The notes under the pieces were generated by a model, which had not been told where the DNA came from, ran no database searches, and saw only the letters and a program-made list of their open reading frames with translations. Of a DNA stretch of 33,341 nt, positions 1-7,440 are shown in pieces. The stretch lies in contig CAZIVE010000020.1 in NCBI GenBank assembly GCA_964542435.1, positions 1 to 33,341 on the forward strand. The letters run 5' to 3'. How positions within the stretch are numbered: position 1 is the first letter of the stretch; each line of letters starts with the position of its first letter. The translations under genes were made by a program, and so were the position numbers. This DNA is from CAZIVE01 sp964542435. GTDB taxonomy: Bacteria > Bacteroidota > Bacteroidia > Bacteroidales > Tannerellaceae.

Positions 1-443
1 CAGAGTTCATGGAGAATCACATAGTCGATGAGGTGCTGCGGCAATGTGACGAGTGACAGAGAAAGGTTGATGCTGCGTTTGGCATTGCAGCTTCCCCAAC
101 GCGTATGGGCATTGTTGATGCGCAGACCGCTGTAGTGGAATCCATGCAACTTGGCGAGATATTCGATCCTGGGAGGCAGTTCCTTTACGGCGCGGAGCAG
201 CAGCGCGTGCAGTTCCTTGGGCTCTGCTTTGTGTTGTTCCGGTTCCTTGGGACTTTTGAGAATGGCTTTCCGAACTTGCTCTCGATGACTTTCCAGTACT
301 TTGAGCATATAGAGTAAGTTGCCACCCAAAGGAATGACGAGTATCAATTGTCCGTCATGGAATCGGATGGAATATCGCCTCGCTCGATCGCTGTAGCGTA
401 CGGTCATTTCACCGAATTCTTCATCTCTGATCTTCTTTTCCAT
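1..443 (-). CDS. YgjP/SprT-like (DUF45) zinc metallopeptidase, 3' end cut off by window
   Basis: The minus strand is open from the ATG at 443-441 to the window edge, giving 147 residues with no stop. The visible protein ends with a segment containing RWGSCNAKR, then INLSLSLVTLP, IDYVILHEL. RWGSC followed about 30 residues later by HEL is the hallmark of the YgjP/DUF45 family, in which HExxH binds zinc; the window ends exactly inside that HExxH, so the second His is not visible. These are small cytoplasmic predicted metal-dependent hydrolases of unknown substrate. The N-terminal half (residues 1-75) is the usual beta-rich DUF45 lead-in. The gene is divergent from the Cys-rich protein gene at 648, with a 204-bp shared upstream region. 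The start is the first ATG after an A/T-rich leader. Family assignment is confident; function is not. Confidence 0.85.
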   Translation of the reverse strand, partial: MEKKIRDEEFGEMTVRYSDRARRYSIRFHDGQLILVIPLGGNLLYMLKVLESHREQVRKAILKSPKEPEQHKAEPKELHALLLRAVKELPPRIEYLAKLHGFHYSGLRINNAHTRWGSCNAKRSINLSLSLVTLPQHLIDYVILHEL

Positions 444-485
444 CTTGAATTATTTATTATTTACAAAAGAGGGAATAATTGCAAA

Positions 486-502
486 CAATTATAACATAAT
501 TG
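486..502. promoter_or_regulatory. 17-bp AT-rich dyad in divergent intergenic region
   Basis: CAATTAT, 3-nt spacer, ATAATTG form a perfect 7-bp inverted repeat. It lies between the divergent metallopeptidase (start 443) and Cys-rich protein (start 648) genes, about 27 bp upstream of a -7-like element. It could be an operator for a dimeric regulator, but AT-rich dyads also occur by chance. Confidence 0.3.
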
Positions 503-528
503 CTATCATCATGCATTTTTCAATCCTC

Positions 529-536
529 TATCTTTG
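529..536 (+). promoter_or_regulatory. Bacteroidetes-type -7 element (TATCTTTG)
   Basis: TATCTTTG matches the Bacteroidetes -7 consensus TAnnTTTG. No clear TTTG -33 partner is seen at 19-20 bp upstream. If used, the transcript would start near 540 and give the Cys-rich protein gene at 648 a leader of about 105 nt. Confidence 0.45.
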
Positions 537-647
537 CAAACGAAATGCAAAGATAAGGCCTCCTTTGTAATAATCGAACGAGAGAATGACAAGAAGGTCT
601 TTCGAACATGGAATAAAAAGCAAACAACTAAATCAAAAAGAAGTAGT

Positions 648-1052
648 ATGAAAAAGTTACTTTTATTAATGAGTTTAATACTCGCTTTCGCAGTTTCTGC
701 ACAGAATGCCGGAACAGTAAAACCAGCACCAGGTAAAGCAGCACCTAAGACTGAAGCAGTCAAGAAAGCTCCAGCAAAGAATGATAAATCTTGCCAATGC
801 GCTAAGATGGCACAGAACGGCAAGAAGGCTCAATGCACATGTAAGAAGGGCGCATGCCAGTGTGCAAGTGCAAACAAGGCTGGTAAGAAAGGGTGTGATT
901 GCAAGGCAACAGCACAGAATGGAAAGAAGGAAGCTTGTTCTTGTGGCAAGATGGCTCAAGGTGGTAACGGTAAAGCTTGCCAATGCGACAAAGCTAAGGC
1001 TGGTTGTGACAAACCTGCAGCAAAACAGACTCCTGCAAAGAAGATGAGCTAA
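648..1052 (+). CDS. Secreted Cys/Lys-rich repeat protein with CxC pairs (metallothionein-like)
   Basis: This is a 134-residue protein. Residues 1-18 form a clear Sec signal peptide (MKK, then a Leu/Ile-rich core, VSA^Q). Residues 20-47 are a Lys/Ala/Pro-rich linker. Residues 48-122 contain 13 Cys, twelve of them in six CxC pairs (49/51, 63/65, 70/72, 83/85, 97/99, 111/113) plus C120. Several pairs are spaced exactly 14 residues apart, and AQNGKK recurs, so the domain is built from short degenerate repeats. The tail is Lys/Pro rich. I do not recognise a named family. CxC pairs in a Lys-rich context resemble metallothioneins and other thiolate metal-binding proteins, which suggests binding of Cu, Zn or another soft metal in the periplasm or outside the cell; that is inference. 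An in-frame extension to 534 exists, but the ATG at 648 begins the signal peptide and 534 lies on the -7-like element. A strong terminator follows, so the gene is probably monocistronic. Confidence 0.8.
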   Translation: MKKLLLLMSLILAFAVSAQNAGTVKPAPGKAAPKTEAVKKAPAKNDKSCQCAKMAQNGKKAQCTCKKGACQCASANKAGKKGCDCKATAQNGKKEACSCGKMAQGGNGKACQCDKAKAGCDKPAAKQTPAKKMS

Positions 1053-1102
1053 TTTTTTTCGAATCGGACTTGCTTCCGATCGTTTCTAGAAAATATTTAT
1101 TG

Positions 1103-1150
1103 ACGACCGACGATTTCTTTTTTAGAAGTGCGTCGGTCGTTTTCTTTTTT
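1103..1150 (+). terminator. Rho-independent terminator after Cys-rich gene
   Basis: ACGACCGACG (1103-1112) and CGTCGGTCGT (1131-1140) are a perfect 10-bp inverted repeat with an 18-nt loop, followed at once by a T-rich run (1141-1150). It lies 50 bp after the stop at 1052. Confidence 0.85.
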
Positions 1151-1298
1151 ATCACTAATCAATCATCGAAACTATTTGTTCGGAATGCACCTCTTGTTTT
1201 ACAAATACTTTTTCATCTTCCTCTCATTAATTGCTGATAAATAATCATTTAACAAGCAATATTCCGATTGTTTTATTAGGATTATTAGAATAATACTT

Positions 1299-1306
1299 TA
1301 ACTTTG
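1299..1306 (+). promoter_or_regulatory. -7 element (TAACTTTG) for carboxylase operon
   Basis: TAACTTTG fits TAnnTTTG and lies 46 bp upstream of the ATG at 1353. The expected TTTG -33 is not obvious. It is the best candidate promoter for the three-gene operon because the preceding gene is closed by a terminator. Confidence 0.5.
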
Positions 1307-1352
1307 CTCATATCAAATATGCCATATACTAACTTTATAAAAACGCCCCCCC

Positions 1353-2900
1353 ATGAAACATTTATTGGAACAATTAGAGGCTTTGAATAAGCAGGCGGAA
1401 GCAGCAGGAGGTACTTCACGCATAGAGAAACAACACGCAAGTGGAAAGCTAACGGCTCGAGAGCGTATCGACCTATTACTCGAAAAAGGTACATTCATCG
1501 AGGTTGATAAATTTGTTACACACGAATGTCATGACTTCGGTCTCGAAAAGCAGAAATACTTGGGAGATGGTGTCGTGACCGGATATGGAATGATCGGCAA
1601 AAGATTGGTTTTCGTATTCGCACAGGATTTCACGGTCTTCGGTGGATCGTTGTCGAATACCTATTCCAGAAAGATCTGTAAGATCATGGACATGGCTATG
1701 GAAATGGGTGCGCCGGTGATTGGACTGAACGATTCGGGTGGCGCTCGTATCCAGGAAGGTGTACGTTCGCTTGCCGGATATGCCGGCATCTTCCTGAGAA
1801 ATGCTCAGGCTTCGGGCGTCGTGCCTCAGATTAGTGCCATTATGGGACCGTGCGCCGGTGGAGCTGTCTATTCACCGGCTCTTACCGACTTTATCTGCAT
1901 GGTAAAGAACACCAGTTATATGTTTATCACCGGACCTGACGTGGTCAAGAGTGTTACACAGGAGGATGTTACCAAAGAGGAATTGGGCGGATCGGCTATT
2001 CATGCCAACCGTACTGGTGTGACGCATTTCTCTGCCGAAAACGATATCGACTGCATCGACTGGATTCGTGAACTGATATCCTATCTGCCGGGAAATAATA
2101 TGGAGGAACCGCCATTTGTGGCTACGAAAGATGTCCCGACACGTCTCACACCTGAAATTACGGATATGATTCCTACCAATCCCAATCAGCCGTATGACAT
2201 GAAGAACGTGATCAATTCCATCGCGGATGATGCCACCTTCTTCGAGATTCAGGAAAGCTTCGGACGCAATATCCTGATCGGTTTCATCCGGTTGAATGGG
2301 AAGACGGTTGGTGTGGTTGCCAATCAGCCGTGTGTACTTGCCGGCACGTTGGATATTGATGCTTCCATCAAGGCAGCTCGCTTTGTGCGATTCTGCGATT
2401 CGTTCAATATCCCGTTGTTGACGTTGGTCGATGTGCCGGGATTCATGCCGGGAACGGATCAGGAATATGGAGGAATCATCCGTCATGGCGCTAAGCTGTT
2501 GTATGCCTACTGCGAAGCGACCGTTCCTAAAGTCACGGTGATCACCCGCAAAGCCTATGGCGGTGCTTACGACGTGATGAGCAGCAAGCATATCCGCGGC
2601 GATGTGAACTTCGCTTACCCGACTGCCGAGATTGCAGTAATGGGAGCGGAAGGCGCTGTGAATGTCATCTTCCATAAGGAGATCGAAAAGGCCGGAGAGC
2701 AAGCTGAGGAAAAACGTCAGAAACTGGTGGATGAATACCGCGAGAAGTTCGCCAATCCGTATAGAGCCGCAGAGTTGGGCTATCTGGACGAGGTGATTTC
2801 ACCGGAGATTACGCGCATTCGATTGATCCGGAGTTTTGAGATGCTGGCCAACAAACGTCAGAGCAATCCTCCGAAGAAACATTCCAATTTCCCCCTTTAA
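1353..2900 (+). CDS. pccB: Acyl-CoA carboxylase carboxyltransferase (beta) subunit, PccB/MmdA family
   Basis: This 515-residue protein has the usual length of propionyl-CoA carboxylase beta and methylmalonyl-CoA decarboxylase alpha subunits. It has two crotonase-like halves. The N half carries GGARIQEG (129-136) and GPCAGGAVYSPA (165-176). The C half carries GFMPGTDQE, then RHGAKLLYAY and RKAYGGAYDVMSSK, the acyl-CoA and biotin pockets. It moves CO2 between carboxybiotin on the carrier protein and an acyl-CoA. The biotin carboxylase (2921) and biotin carrier (4444) follow on the same strand 20 and 11 bp apart, so this is one operon. No Na+-pumping membrane subunit (OadB/MmdB type) lies nearby, which favours an ATP-driven carboxylase over a decarboxylase pump; the two cannot be separated from this subunit alone. 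In Bacteroidales the set is linked to the succinate-propionate pathway. A run of seven C directly precedes the ATG. Confidence 0.93.
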   Translation: MKHLLEQLEALNKQAEAAGGTSRIEKQHASGKLTARERIDLLLEKGTFIEVDKFVTHECHDFGLEKQKYLGDGVVTGYGMIGKRLVFVFAQDFTVFGGSLSNTYSRKICKIMDMAMEMGAPVIGLNDSGGARIQEGVRSLAGYAGIFLRNAQASGVVPQISAIMGPCAGGAVYSPALTDFICMVKNTSYMFITGPDVVKSVTQEDVTKEELGGSAIHANRTGVTHFSAENDIDCIDWIRELISYLPGNNMEEPPFVATKDVPTRLTPEITDMIPTNPNQPYDMKNVINSIADDATFFEIQESFGRNILIGFIRLNGKTVGVVANQPCVLAGTLDIDASIKAARFVRFCDSFNIPLLTLVDVPGFMPGTDQEYGGIIRHGAKLLYAYCEATVPKVTVITRKAYGGAYDVMSSKHIRGDVNFAYPTAEIAVMGAEGAVNVIFHKEIEKAGEQAEEKRQKLVDEYREKFANPYRAAELGYLDEVISPEITRIRLIRSFEMLANKRQSNPPKKHSNFPL

Positions 2901-2920
2901 ACTAAATAAGACAGAAGATT

Positions 2921-4432
2921 ATGATAAAGAAAGTATTAGTAGCCAATCGAGGTGAAATTGCTCTTCGTATTTTCCGTACGTGCAGAGTTATGAATATCGA
3001 GACGGTAGCCGTTTATACGCATGTGGATCGTGGTGCGCTGCATGTCCGCTATGCCGAAGAGGCTTATTGTATTTCTGACACTCCAGAAGATACCTCATAT
3101 CTGAAACCGGAGAAATATATAGCGATCGCAAAACAGACCGGAGCTGCCATTCATCCGGGTTATGGTTTCCTTTCCGAAAATGCGGACTTTGCGCGTCGTT
3201 GCGAAGAAGAAGGCGTTGTTTTCATTGGACCGAATGCGGACATCATCGCCAAGATGGGCGTCAAGACGGAAGCTCGCAAGATCATGAAAGAGGCAGGACT
3301 TCCTATTGTTCCGGGAACGGAGAAACCGCTCAAGGATATCGAAGAGGCGCGTGCCGTTTCAGCTGAGATCGGTTATCCTATCATGTTGAAAGCTTTGGCT
3401 GGAGGCGGCGGAAAGGGAATGCGTCTGGTGAGAAGCGAGAGCGAACTGGAATCCTCTTTCCGTATGTCGAAGTCTGAAGCCGGCAATTCATTTGGTAATG
3501 ATGCCGTTTACATTGAGAAATATATAGAGCATCCGCATCATATCGAAGTGCAGGTTTTGGGCGACCGATACGGTAATCTGATCCATCTGGGCGATCGTGA
3601 GTGTTCCATCCAGCGGCGTAATCAGAAGGTGATCGAGGAAAGTCCTTCGCCTTTCATCTCTGCCGAGACCCGCAAGAAGATGACCGAGACAGCCGTTGTC
3701 GCCTGCAAGAGGATCGGTTATTACAGTGCCGGAACTTTGGAATTTATGGTTGACAAAGATCAGAACTTTTATTTCCTCGAGATGAACACGCGTTTGCAGG
3801 TGGAACATTCGGTGACGGAAGAATGCACCGGTGTGGATATCGTACGAGACATGATCCTGATTGCTTCCGGCAGTCCACTGCCTTACAAACAGGAGGAGAT
3901 TGAGTTCAGAGGCGCAGCCATCGAATGCCGTATCTATGCGGAAGATCCTGCCAACAATTTCATGCCGTCGCCCGGAATCATCAAGGTACGCGAAGTGCCC
4001 GAAGGACGAAATGTCCGTTTAGATTCCGCTTCCTATGCGGGCTTCGAGGTTTCGTTGCATTATGATCCGATGATTGCCAAGATCTGTTGCTGGGGACGAA
4101 ATCGTGCCTCAGCCATCAGTAATATGACGCGCGCTTTGCGTGAATACAAGGTTCTTGGTGTGAAAACCACGATCCCGTTCCATCAGCGAGTGCTGCAGAA
4201 CGAGGCTTTCATCAAGGGAGAATACGATACGACCTTTATCGACACGCGATTCGATAAGGAAGATTTGAAGGTTCGTCAGGATTCCGATCCGACAGTGGCT
4301 GTCATTGCTGCTGTGCTGCGGCATTACGAACAGGAGAAAGATGCGGCCAGTCGTGCCACGACATTGCCTAAAGTGGGCGAATCACTTTGGAAATACTACG
4401 GTAAATTGCAGATGACTGCGAACAATTACTAA
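2921..4432 (+). CDS. accC: Biotin carboxylase subunit of acyl-CoA carboxylase
   Basis: This 503-residue protein has the biotin carboxylase architecture. The N-terminal fold begins with VLVANRGEIALR. The ATP-grasp domain has the glycine-rich loop GGGGKGM (161-167) and EMNTRLQVEH (287-296), which holds the metal-binding Glu/Asn and catalytic Arg. A C-terminal domain starts with ECRIYAEDP. It uses ATP and bicarbonate to carboxylate biotin on the carrier protein encoded next. E. coli AccC is about 449 residues; the extra 50 C-terminal residues are typical of stand-alone subunits in these three-gene operons. The start at 2921 is 20 bp after the upstream stop and gives the standard N-terminus. A cytoplasmic complex with the beta subunit and carrier is expected. 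Confidence 0.95.
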   Translation: MIKKVLVANRGEIALRIFRTCRVMNIETVAVYTHVDRGALHVRYAEEAYCISDTPEDTSYLKPEKYIAIAKQTGAAIHPGYGFLSENADFARRCEEEGVVFIGPNADIIAKMGVKTEARKIMKEAGLPIVPGTEKPLKDIEEARAVSAEIGYPIMLKALAGGGGKGMRLVRSESELESSFRMSKSEAGNSFGNDAVYIEKYIEHPHHIEVQVLGDRYGNLIHLGDRECSIQRRNQKVIEESPSPFISAETRKKMTETAVVACKRIGYYSAGTLEFMVDKDQNFYFLEMNTRLQVEHSVTEECTGVDIVRDMILIASGSPLPYKQEEIEFRGAAIECRIYAEDPANNFMPSPGIIKVREVPEGRNVRLDSASYAGFEVSLHYDPMIAKICCWGRNRASAISNMTRALREYKVLGVKTTIPFHQRVLQNEAFIKGEYDTTFIDTRFDKEDLKVRQDSDPTVAVIAAVLRHYEQEKDAASRATTLPKVGESLWKYYGKLQMTANNY

Positions 4433-4443
4433 AGAATACAGAT

Positions 4444-4980
4444 ATGGATAAGATAGTATCAACCTATTATGCTACCGTCCAGGATATGCCCGGAAAGGAG
4501 TATAAAGTAGAGATTCTGCAAGACGGAATCATCAAGAAGATTGCGGTGAACGGAAAGGTGTATGACGTGGATTACAATGTCGGCGGCGACATGATCCATT
4601 CCATCATCATCAACAACCGTTCGCATGGTGTACAGATTTCAGCCAATAGTTTCAATTCGTATGAAGTGAAGAACCACGGCAATTCTTTTCAGATCCAAAT
4701 CATGAATGAACTGGAGCGCATACGCAGTAAATCCAGTGAACAGGAGGTGATGGGACGATATCTCGTGGCTGCTCCGATGCCGGGCGTCATCATGAAGTTC
4801 TACGTCAAAGAGGGCGATGTCGTTAAGAAAAACGATCCGCTTTGCGTTTTGCTCGCCATGAAGATGGAAAATGAGATTCGGGCAGCTTCTGATGGAAAGG
4901 TCTCGAAGATCTTTGTCGAAGAGCAGGCAAAAGTTGAAATAGGAGAGAAGCTGATGGTTGTCGATCCTGTTGGCAAATAG
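4444..4980 (+). CDS. accB: Biotin carboxyl carrier protein subunit
   Basis: This 178-residue protein has a C-terminal biotinyl domain (about 107-176). AMKMEN at 138-143 places the biotinylated lysine at K140. VAAPMPGVIMKF marks the start of the barrel fold and GDVV the hinge. Residues 1-100 form a beta-rich domain with short repeats that probably anchors the carrier to its partners, as in small subunits of propionyl/methylmalonyl-CoA carboxylases. It shuttles carboxybiotin between the AccC-type and PccB-type subunits encoded just upstream. It is the last gene of the operon, 11 bp after the biotin carboxylase stop and followed by a strong terminator. The symbol accB is used in the generic sense. 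Confidence 0.92.
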   Translation: MDKIVSTYYATVQDMPGKEYKVEILQDGIIKKIAVNGKVYDVDYNVGGDMIHSIIINNRSHGVQISANSFNSYEVKNHGNSFQIQIMNELERIRSKSSEQEVMGRYLVAAPMPGVIMKFYVKEGDVVKKNDPLCVLLAMKMENEIRAASDGKVSKIFVEEQAKVEIGEKLMVVDPVGK

Positions 4981-5009
4981 TCCGGATGATTCGTCCGGCA
5001 GCTGGAAAT

Positions 5010-5055
5010 AAGAGTAGAGGAGCAAATTCTTGCCTCTCTACTCTTTTCTTTTTTA
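5010..5055. terminator. Terminator between convergent carboxylase operon and 5058-5837 gene
   Basis: AAGAGTAGAG (5010-5019) pairs with CTCTACTCTT (5036-5045), and inner GCAA/TTGC continue the stem. A T-rich run follows on the plus strand, and A residues precede it on the other side. It ends the carboxylase operon and may also serve the opposing gene, which stops at 5058. Confidence 0.8.
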
Positions 5056-5057
5056 TC

Positions 5058-5837
5058 TCATTCCTGTTCCTCTTCCTTCTCCTCCGATCTTTCCTCTTTC
5101 CAGTTCTTCCAGCGCTTCTTCTGGCCTTGGCTCTGTTTGTAGGTGGTGGTGATTTCGCGGATGCGTGTGTTTGTGTGGGCAATAAACTGTCGTGCTGCTT
5201 CAGAGTTATGAAGCACGTACATCGCCATGATGGTGTCGGTGATATCTTCATAAAGAGCGCCGATCAATCGGCGGGATTCGCCCACTTTAGGCTGGTCGCG
5301 CAGCTCCTTGCGCGCAGACGAACGTTCGCTGTCCAGCTCTTTATAGCGTTCGTTCAATGCCTTGAGCGACGCTATGTCTGCGGTTAGATTCAGCCGTTCG
5401 AGCAGCGGAACGTTCTCCTCCTTTTCGAAGTCGAAAAGGTAAGCGTCGATCAGCCCCGTTTTCTTGGTACGTCTGTTGCTATAGGAGTTTTTGCCTAGAT
5501 CCTTTGCGACAATCATGAGCGCAACGGCTGCCTTTTTGGCCTCCGGTATGCCGCTTTTCAGTTTGTTGCGAATGACACTCTGAATAAACACCATGGCTTG
5601 CGAACGTTCTTTATCCAGAGCATTCAGATCACCGGTCTGGACGAACCTTCGCGAAACACCGATGATGTCCATGTAAAGACCAACCTGCATCTTGAAATCC
5701 TCGGCGTAGGCTTCCACGCCCAGTTCCTTCGCTCCCAGTTCTTCTAACAAGGTGTTCTCACGATCCATGTAGGTCCCAAAAAGTTCTTTGTCAAGTTTGT
5801 CAAGATAAATGTGTTTGAAATGGATAAATTTTCCCAT
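5058..5837 (-). CDS. Uncharacterised Bacteroidales cytoplasmic protein (resembles DUF6261)
   Basis: This 259-residue, largely alpha-helical protein has no signal peptide or membrane segment. Central helices carry AKKAAVALMIVAKDLGKNSY, then a Tyr-rich stretch. The last 30 residues are extremely charged (alternating Lys/Arg and Glu, ending EEKEEEQE), possibly a disordered or coiled tail. Length and composition recall DUF6261 proteins, widespread in Bacteroidales and without known function; I recall this from memory only. No catalytic motif is visible. It stands alone, convergent with the carboxylase operon, and its upstream side faces the repeat array. An overlapping open frame at 5744-5983 on the same strand lacks features and is left out. 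Confidence 0.6.
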   Translation of the reverse strand: MGKFIHFKHIYLDKLDKELFGTYMDRENTLLEELGAKELGVEAYAEDFKMQVGLYMDIIGVSRRFVQTGDLNALDKERSQAMVFIQSVIRNKLKSGIPEAKKAAVALMIVAKDLGKNSYSNRRTKKTGLIDAYLFDFEKEENVPLLERLNLTADIASLKALNERYKELDSERSSARKELRDQPKVGESRRLIGALYEDITDTIMAMYVLHNSEAARQFIAHTNTRIREITTTYKQSQGQKKRWKNWKEERSEEKEEEQE

Positions 5838-5984
5838 GTCTTCTGTCTGTTGTATTGCTTCCGCAGCTCCAGGAAGCGTTTATACCGAGCTGCATCGCCC
5901 CTTTCCAGGCAATTGTTTTGATTCTCTGCGAACTTAACCCTTATATTCCGGTAAACCAAATAATAACTATAGAAAAGTCTCAAC

Positions 5985-6260
5985 TATGATTCGTTCTAAC
6001 AAAATTATAGTACAAATGATTCTGAGTAATGATTTGCTCCAACGAAACAATACTACAAATGATTCTGAGTAATGATTTGCTCNNNNNNNNNNNNNNNNNN
6101 NNNNNNNNNNNNNNNNNNNNNNNNNNNNNNNNNNNNNNNNNNNNNNNNNNNNNNNNNNNNNNNNNNNNNNNNNNNNNNNNNNTACTCCAAATGATTTTTA
6201 GTAATGATTTGCTCTAACGAAATAGTACTTCAAATGATTTGTAATTATTATTTGCTATAC
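5985..6260. repeat. 43-bp tandem repeat array interrupted by assembly gap
   Basis: Units containing AATGATT, then GTAATGATTTGCTC, recur with a 43-bp period: anchors at 6012 and 6055 before the gap, and 6187 and 6230 after it. A degraded unit precedes 6012 and another trails off after 6240. Both flanks of the gap are the same repeat, so the true number of units is unknown and the array probably caused the break. Each unit is itself an imperfect dyad (CAAATGATT against AATGATTTG, 8 of 9 pairs). A 43-bp period is not a multiple of 3, so it is not a coding repeat. Confidence 0.85.
6083..6182. other. Scaffold gap (100 N)
   Basis: Exactly 100 N, the usual placeholder for a gap of unknown size. It lies inside the 43-bp repeat array. 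Confidence 0.98.
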
Positions 6261-6663
6261 CAAAAAGCTACTACGAATAGAATATCATTGCTTCACAAAC
6301 ATTTTTCGATAGAGGTTCGTAGTCAGCTATAGAAGAAAGAGAACTTTGGCAATGATTCTCTGTGGCGAGGCAACGATTTTCATGAAGGCAGAAGGTCAGA
6401 AGAGATGATGAGGTACAGTCCGAAACATTTTCGGAAGGATAGAATGTGCGGCGAGGCAATCCTTCTGAAGATGTCCGTTGCTCAGTCTGAATGCTATATA
6501 GGATGAAAAAGGAAATTATTGTGTTTCTAATTAGTATATTTGCAATAAAACGAAGCATTTTCTAACTATCAATTATTCTGCAAGATAGGTAAGGAAGGTT
6601 CGAATAGGTAAAAAGGGTACAAACTTCAAAGATCCGGGTATTTATCGGACAATGGTTACGCTG
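6261..6663. other. Non-coding stretch, no convincing gene
   Basis: Between the repeat array and the flavodoxin promoter I find no supported gene. The element TGyGGCGAGGCAA occurs at 6361-6373 and 6447-6459, 86 bp apart (twice 43), and a small hairpin CCGAAA/TTTCGG lies at about 6420-6435. A 95-codon minus-strand frame (6271-6558) shows no domain, signal or composition of a real protein. The stretch may be decayed repeat DNA. Confidence 0.5.
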
Positions 6664-6671
6664 TAATTTTG
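6640..6671 (+). promoter_or_regulatory. Candidate promoter of flavodoxin gene
   Basis: TAATTTTG (6664-6671) matches the -7 consensus TAnnTTTG, with a TTTA-like -33 at about 6640-6643 separated by 20 bp. The start codon lies 54 bp downstream. Confidence 0.5.
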
Positions 6672-6724
6672 TACCTGAAGAAAAAGCTTTTGAACAATGA
6701 CATGTTTAAGTAACTACCATAAAA

Positions 6725-7306
6725 ATGAAGACAATGAGAAAAGCATGGATTATGGCCGTGGCTGCATCGTTGGTGATGACGGCATTCGGCAACAATGAAA
6801 AGAGTGAACAGAACGCAGCACCTCAGACCAGCAAAACGGTTTTGGTGGCCTATTTTTCCGCTACGGGGAATACGGCGAAGGTTGCTAAATCACTTACGGC
6901 TGCAACCGGCGCGACGATTTTTGAAATCAAACCCGAAAAGGCCTATACGTCAGCAGACTTGGACTGGCACAACAAACAGAGCCGTACCACTTTGGAAATG
7001 AATAACGAGAAGGCTCGTCCTGCCATCGCGAACAAAGTGGCCAACATGCAACAATATCAAGTCATCTATTTGGGTTTCCCGATTTGGTGGGGCAAAGCTC
7101 CGAGGATTATCAACACCTTTCTTGAACAATACAATCTAAAGGGCAAGACGATCATTCCGTTCTGCACATCTGGCGGCAGCGGCATCGAAGGTGCCATGAA
7201 ACTTATCAAAGCATCTGCACCTACGGCCAATTGGAAGAACGGCAAGCTTCTCAACGGCAATCCTTCCGAAACCGAACTGAAGAGCTGGGCGAAGACGATC
7301 AAGTAG
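6725..7306 (+). CDS. Exported flavodoxin
   Basis: This is a 193-residue protein. Residues 1-20 are a signal sequence (Lys/Arg start, then an Ala/Val/Met core). The flavodoxin fold begins at about 37; YFSATGNT (43-50) is the FMN phosphate loop, and LGFPIWWGKAPR plus PFCTSGGSG are flavin-contacting segments of the Bacteroidales exported flavodoxin group. It should carry FMN and move electrons outside the cytoplasm. Relatives are commonly lipoproteins with a TACG-type lipobox; here the matching segment reads MTAFGN, with Phe21 (TTC) where a Cys (TGC or TGT) would be expected, so this copy may be free in the periplasm. It is monocistronic with its own promoter and terminator. A start at the second Met (6737) is also possible. 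Confidence 0.88.
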   Translation: MKTMRKAWIMAVAASLVMTAFGNNEKSEQNAAPQTSKTVLVAYFSATGNTAKVAKSLTAATGATIFEIKPEKAYTSADLDWHNKQSRTTLEMNNEKARPAIANKVANMQQYQVIYLGFPIWWGKAPRIINTFLEQYNLKGKTIIPFCTSGGSGIEGAMKLIKASAPTANWKNGKLLNGNPSETELKSWAKTIK

Positions 7307-7332
7307 GGCGCATCGATTGTTTATCTTAAAAG

Positions 7333-7382
7333 AATCCTCGGCAATCATCGTAGAATGGGTGATGGCTGAGGATTTTTATTTG
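7333..7382 (+). terminator. Terminator after flavodoxin gene
   Basis: AATCCTC (7333-7339) pairs with GAGGATT (7368-7374), with further inner pairing (ATCA with TGAT), followed by a T-rich run. It lies 27 bp after the stop. Confidence 0.75.
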
Positions 7383-7410
7383 TCTTATCTTTTAATTCGG
7401 CTTACTTTTG
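7379..7410 (+). promoter_or_regulatory. Consensus Bacteroidetes promoter (TTTG-N20-TACTTTTG)
   Basis: TTTG (7379-7382), a 20-bp spacer and TACTTTTG (7403-7410) form the best promoter match in the window. Its -7 element covers the upstream in-frame ATG at 7408, which supports the ATG at 7441 as the true start of the barrel gene. Confidence 0.75.
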
Positions 7411-7440
7411 CGTGTTTTTCGATACGAATGGCAAATTAGG

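Noticed and set aside
1872..2702. 276-codon minus-strand frame
   Set aside because: Antisense shadow of the carboxyltransferase gene, with no recognisable motifs.
4986..5387. 133-codon plus-strand frame after the carboxylase operon
   Set aside because: It overlaps the terminator and is antisense to the 5058-5837 gene.
5985..6260. CRISPR array
   Set aside because: The whole 43-bp unit is conserved, with no unique spacers, and no cas gene is near; it is a plain tandem repeat.
6271..6558. 95-codon minus-strand frame
   Set aside because: No homology cue, no start context, odd Ser/Cys-rich composition, and it sits in repeat-like DNA.
6598..6607. T-loop-like GGTTCGAAT suggesting a tRNA
   Set aside because: No acceptor stem or cloverleaf can be drawn around it.
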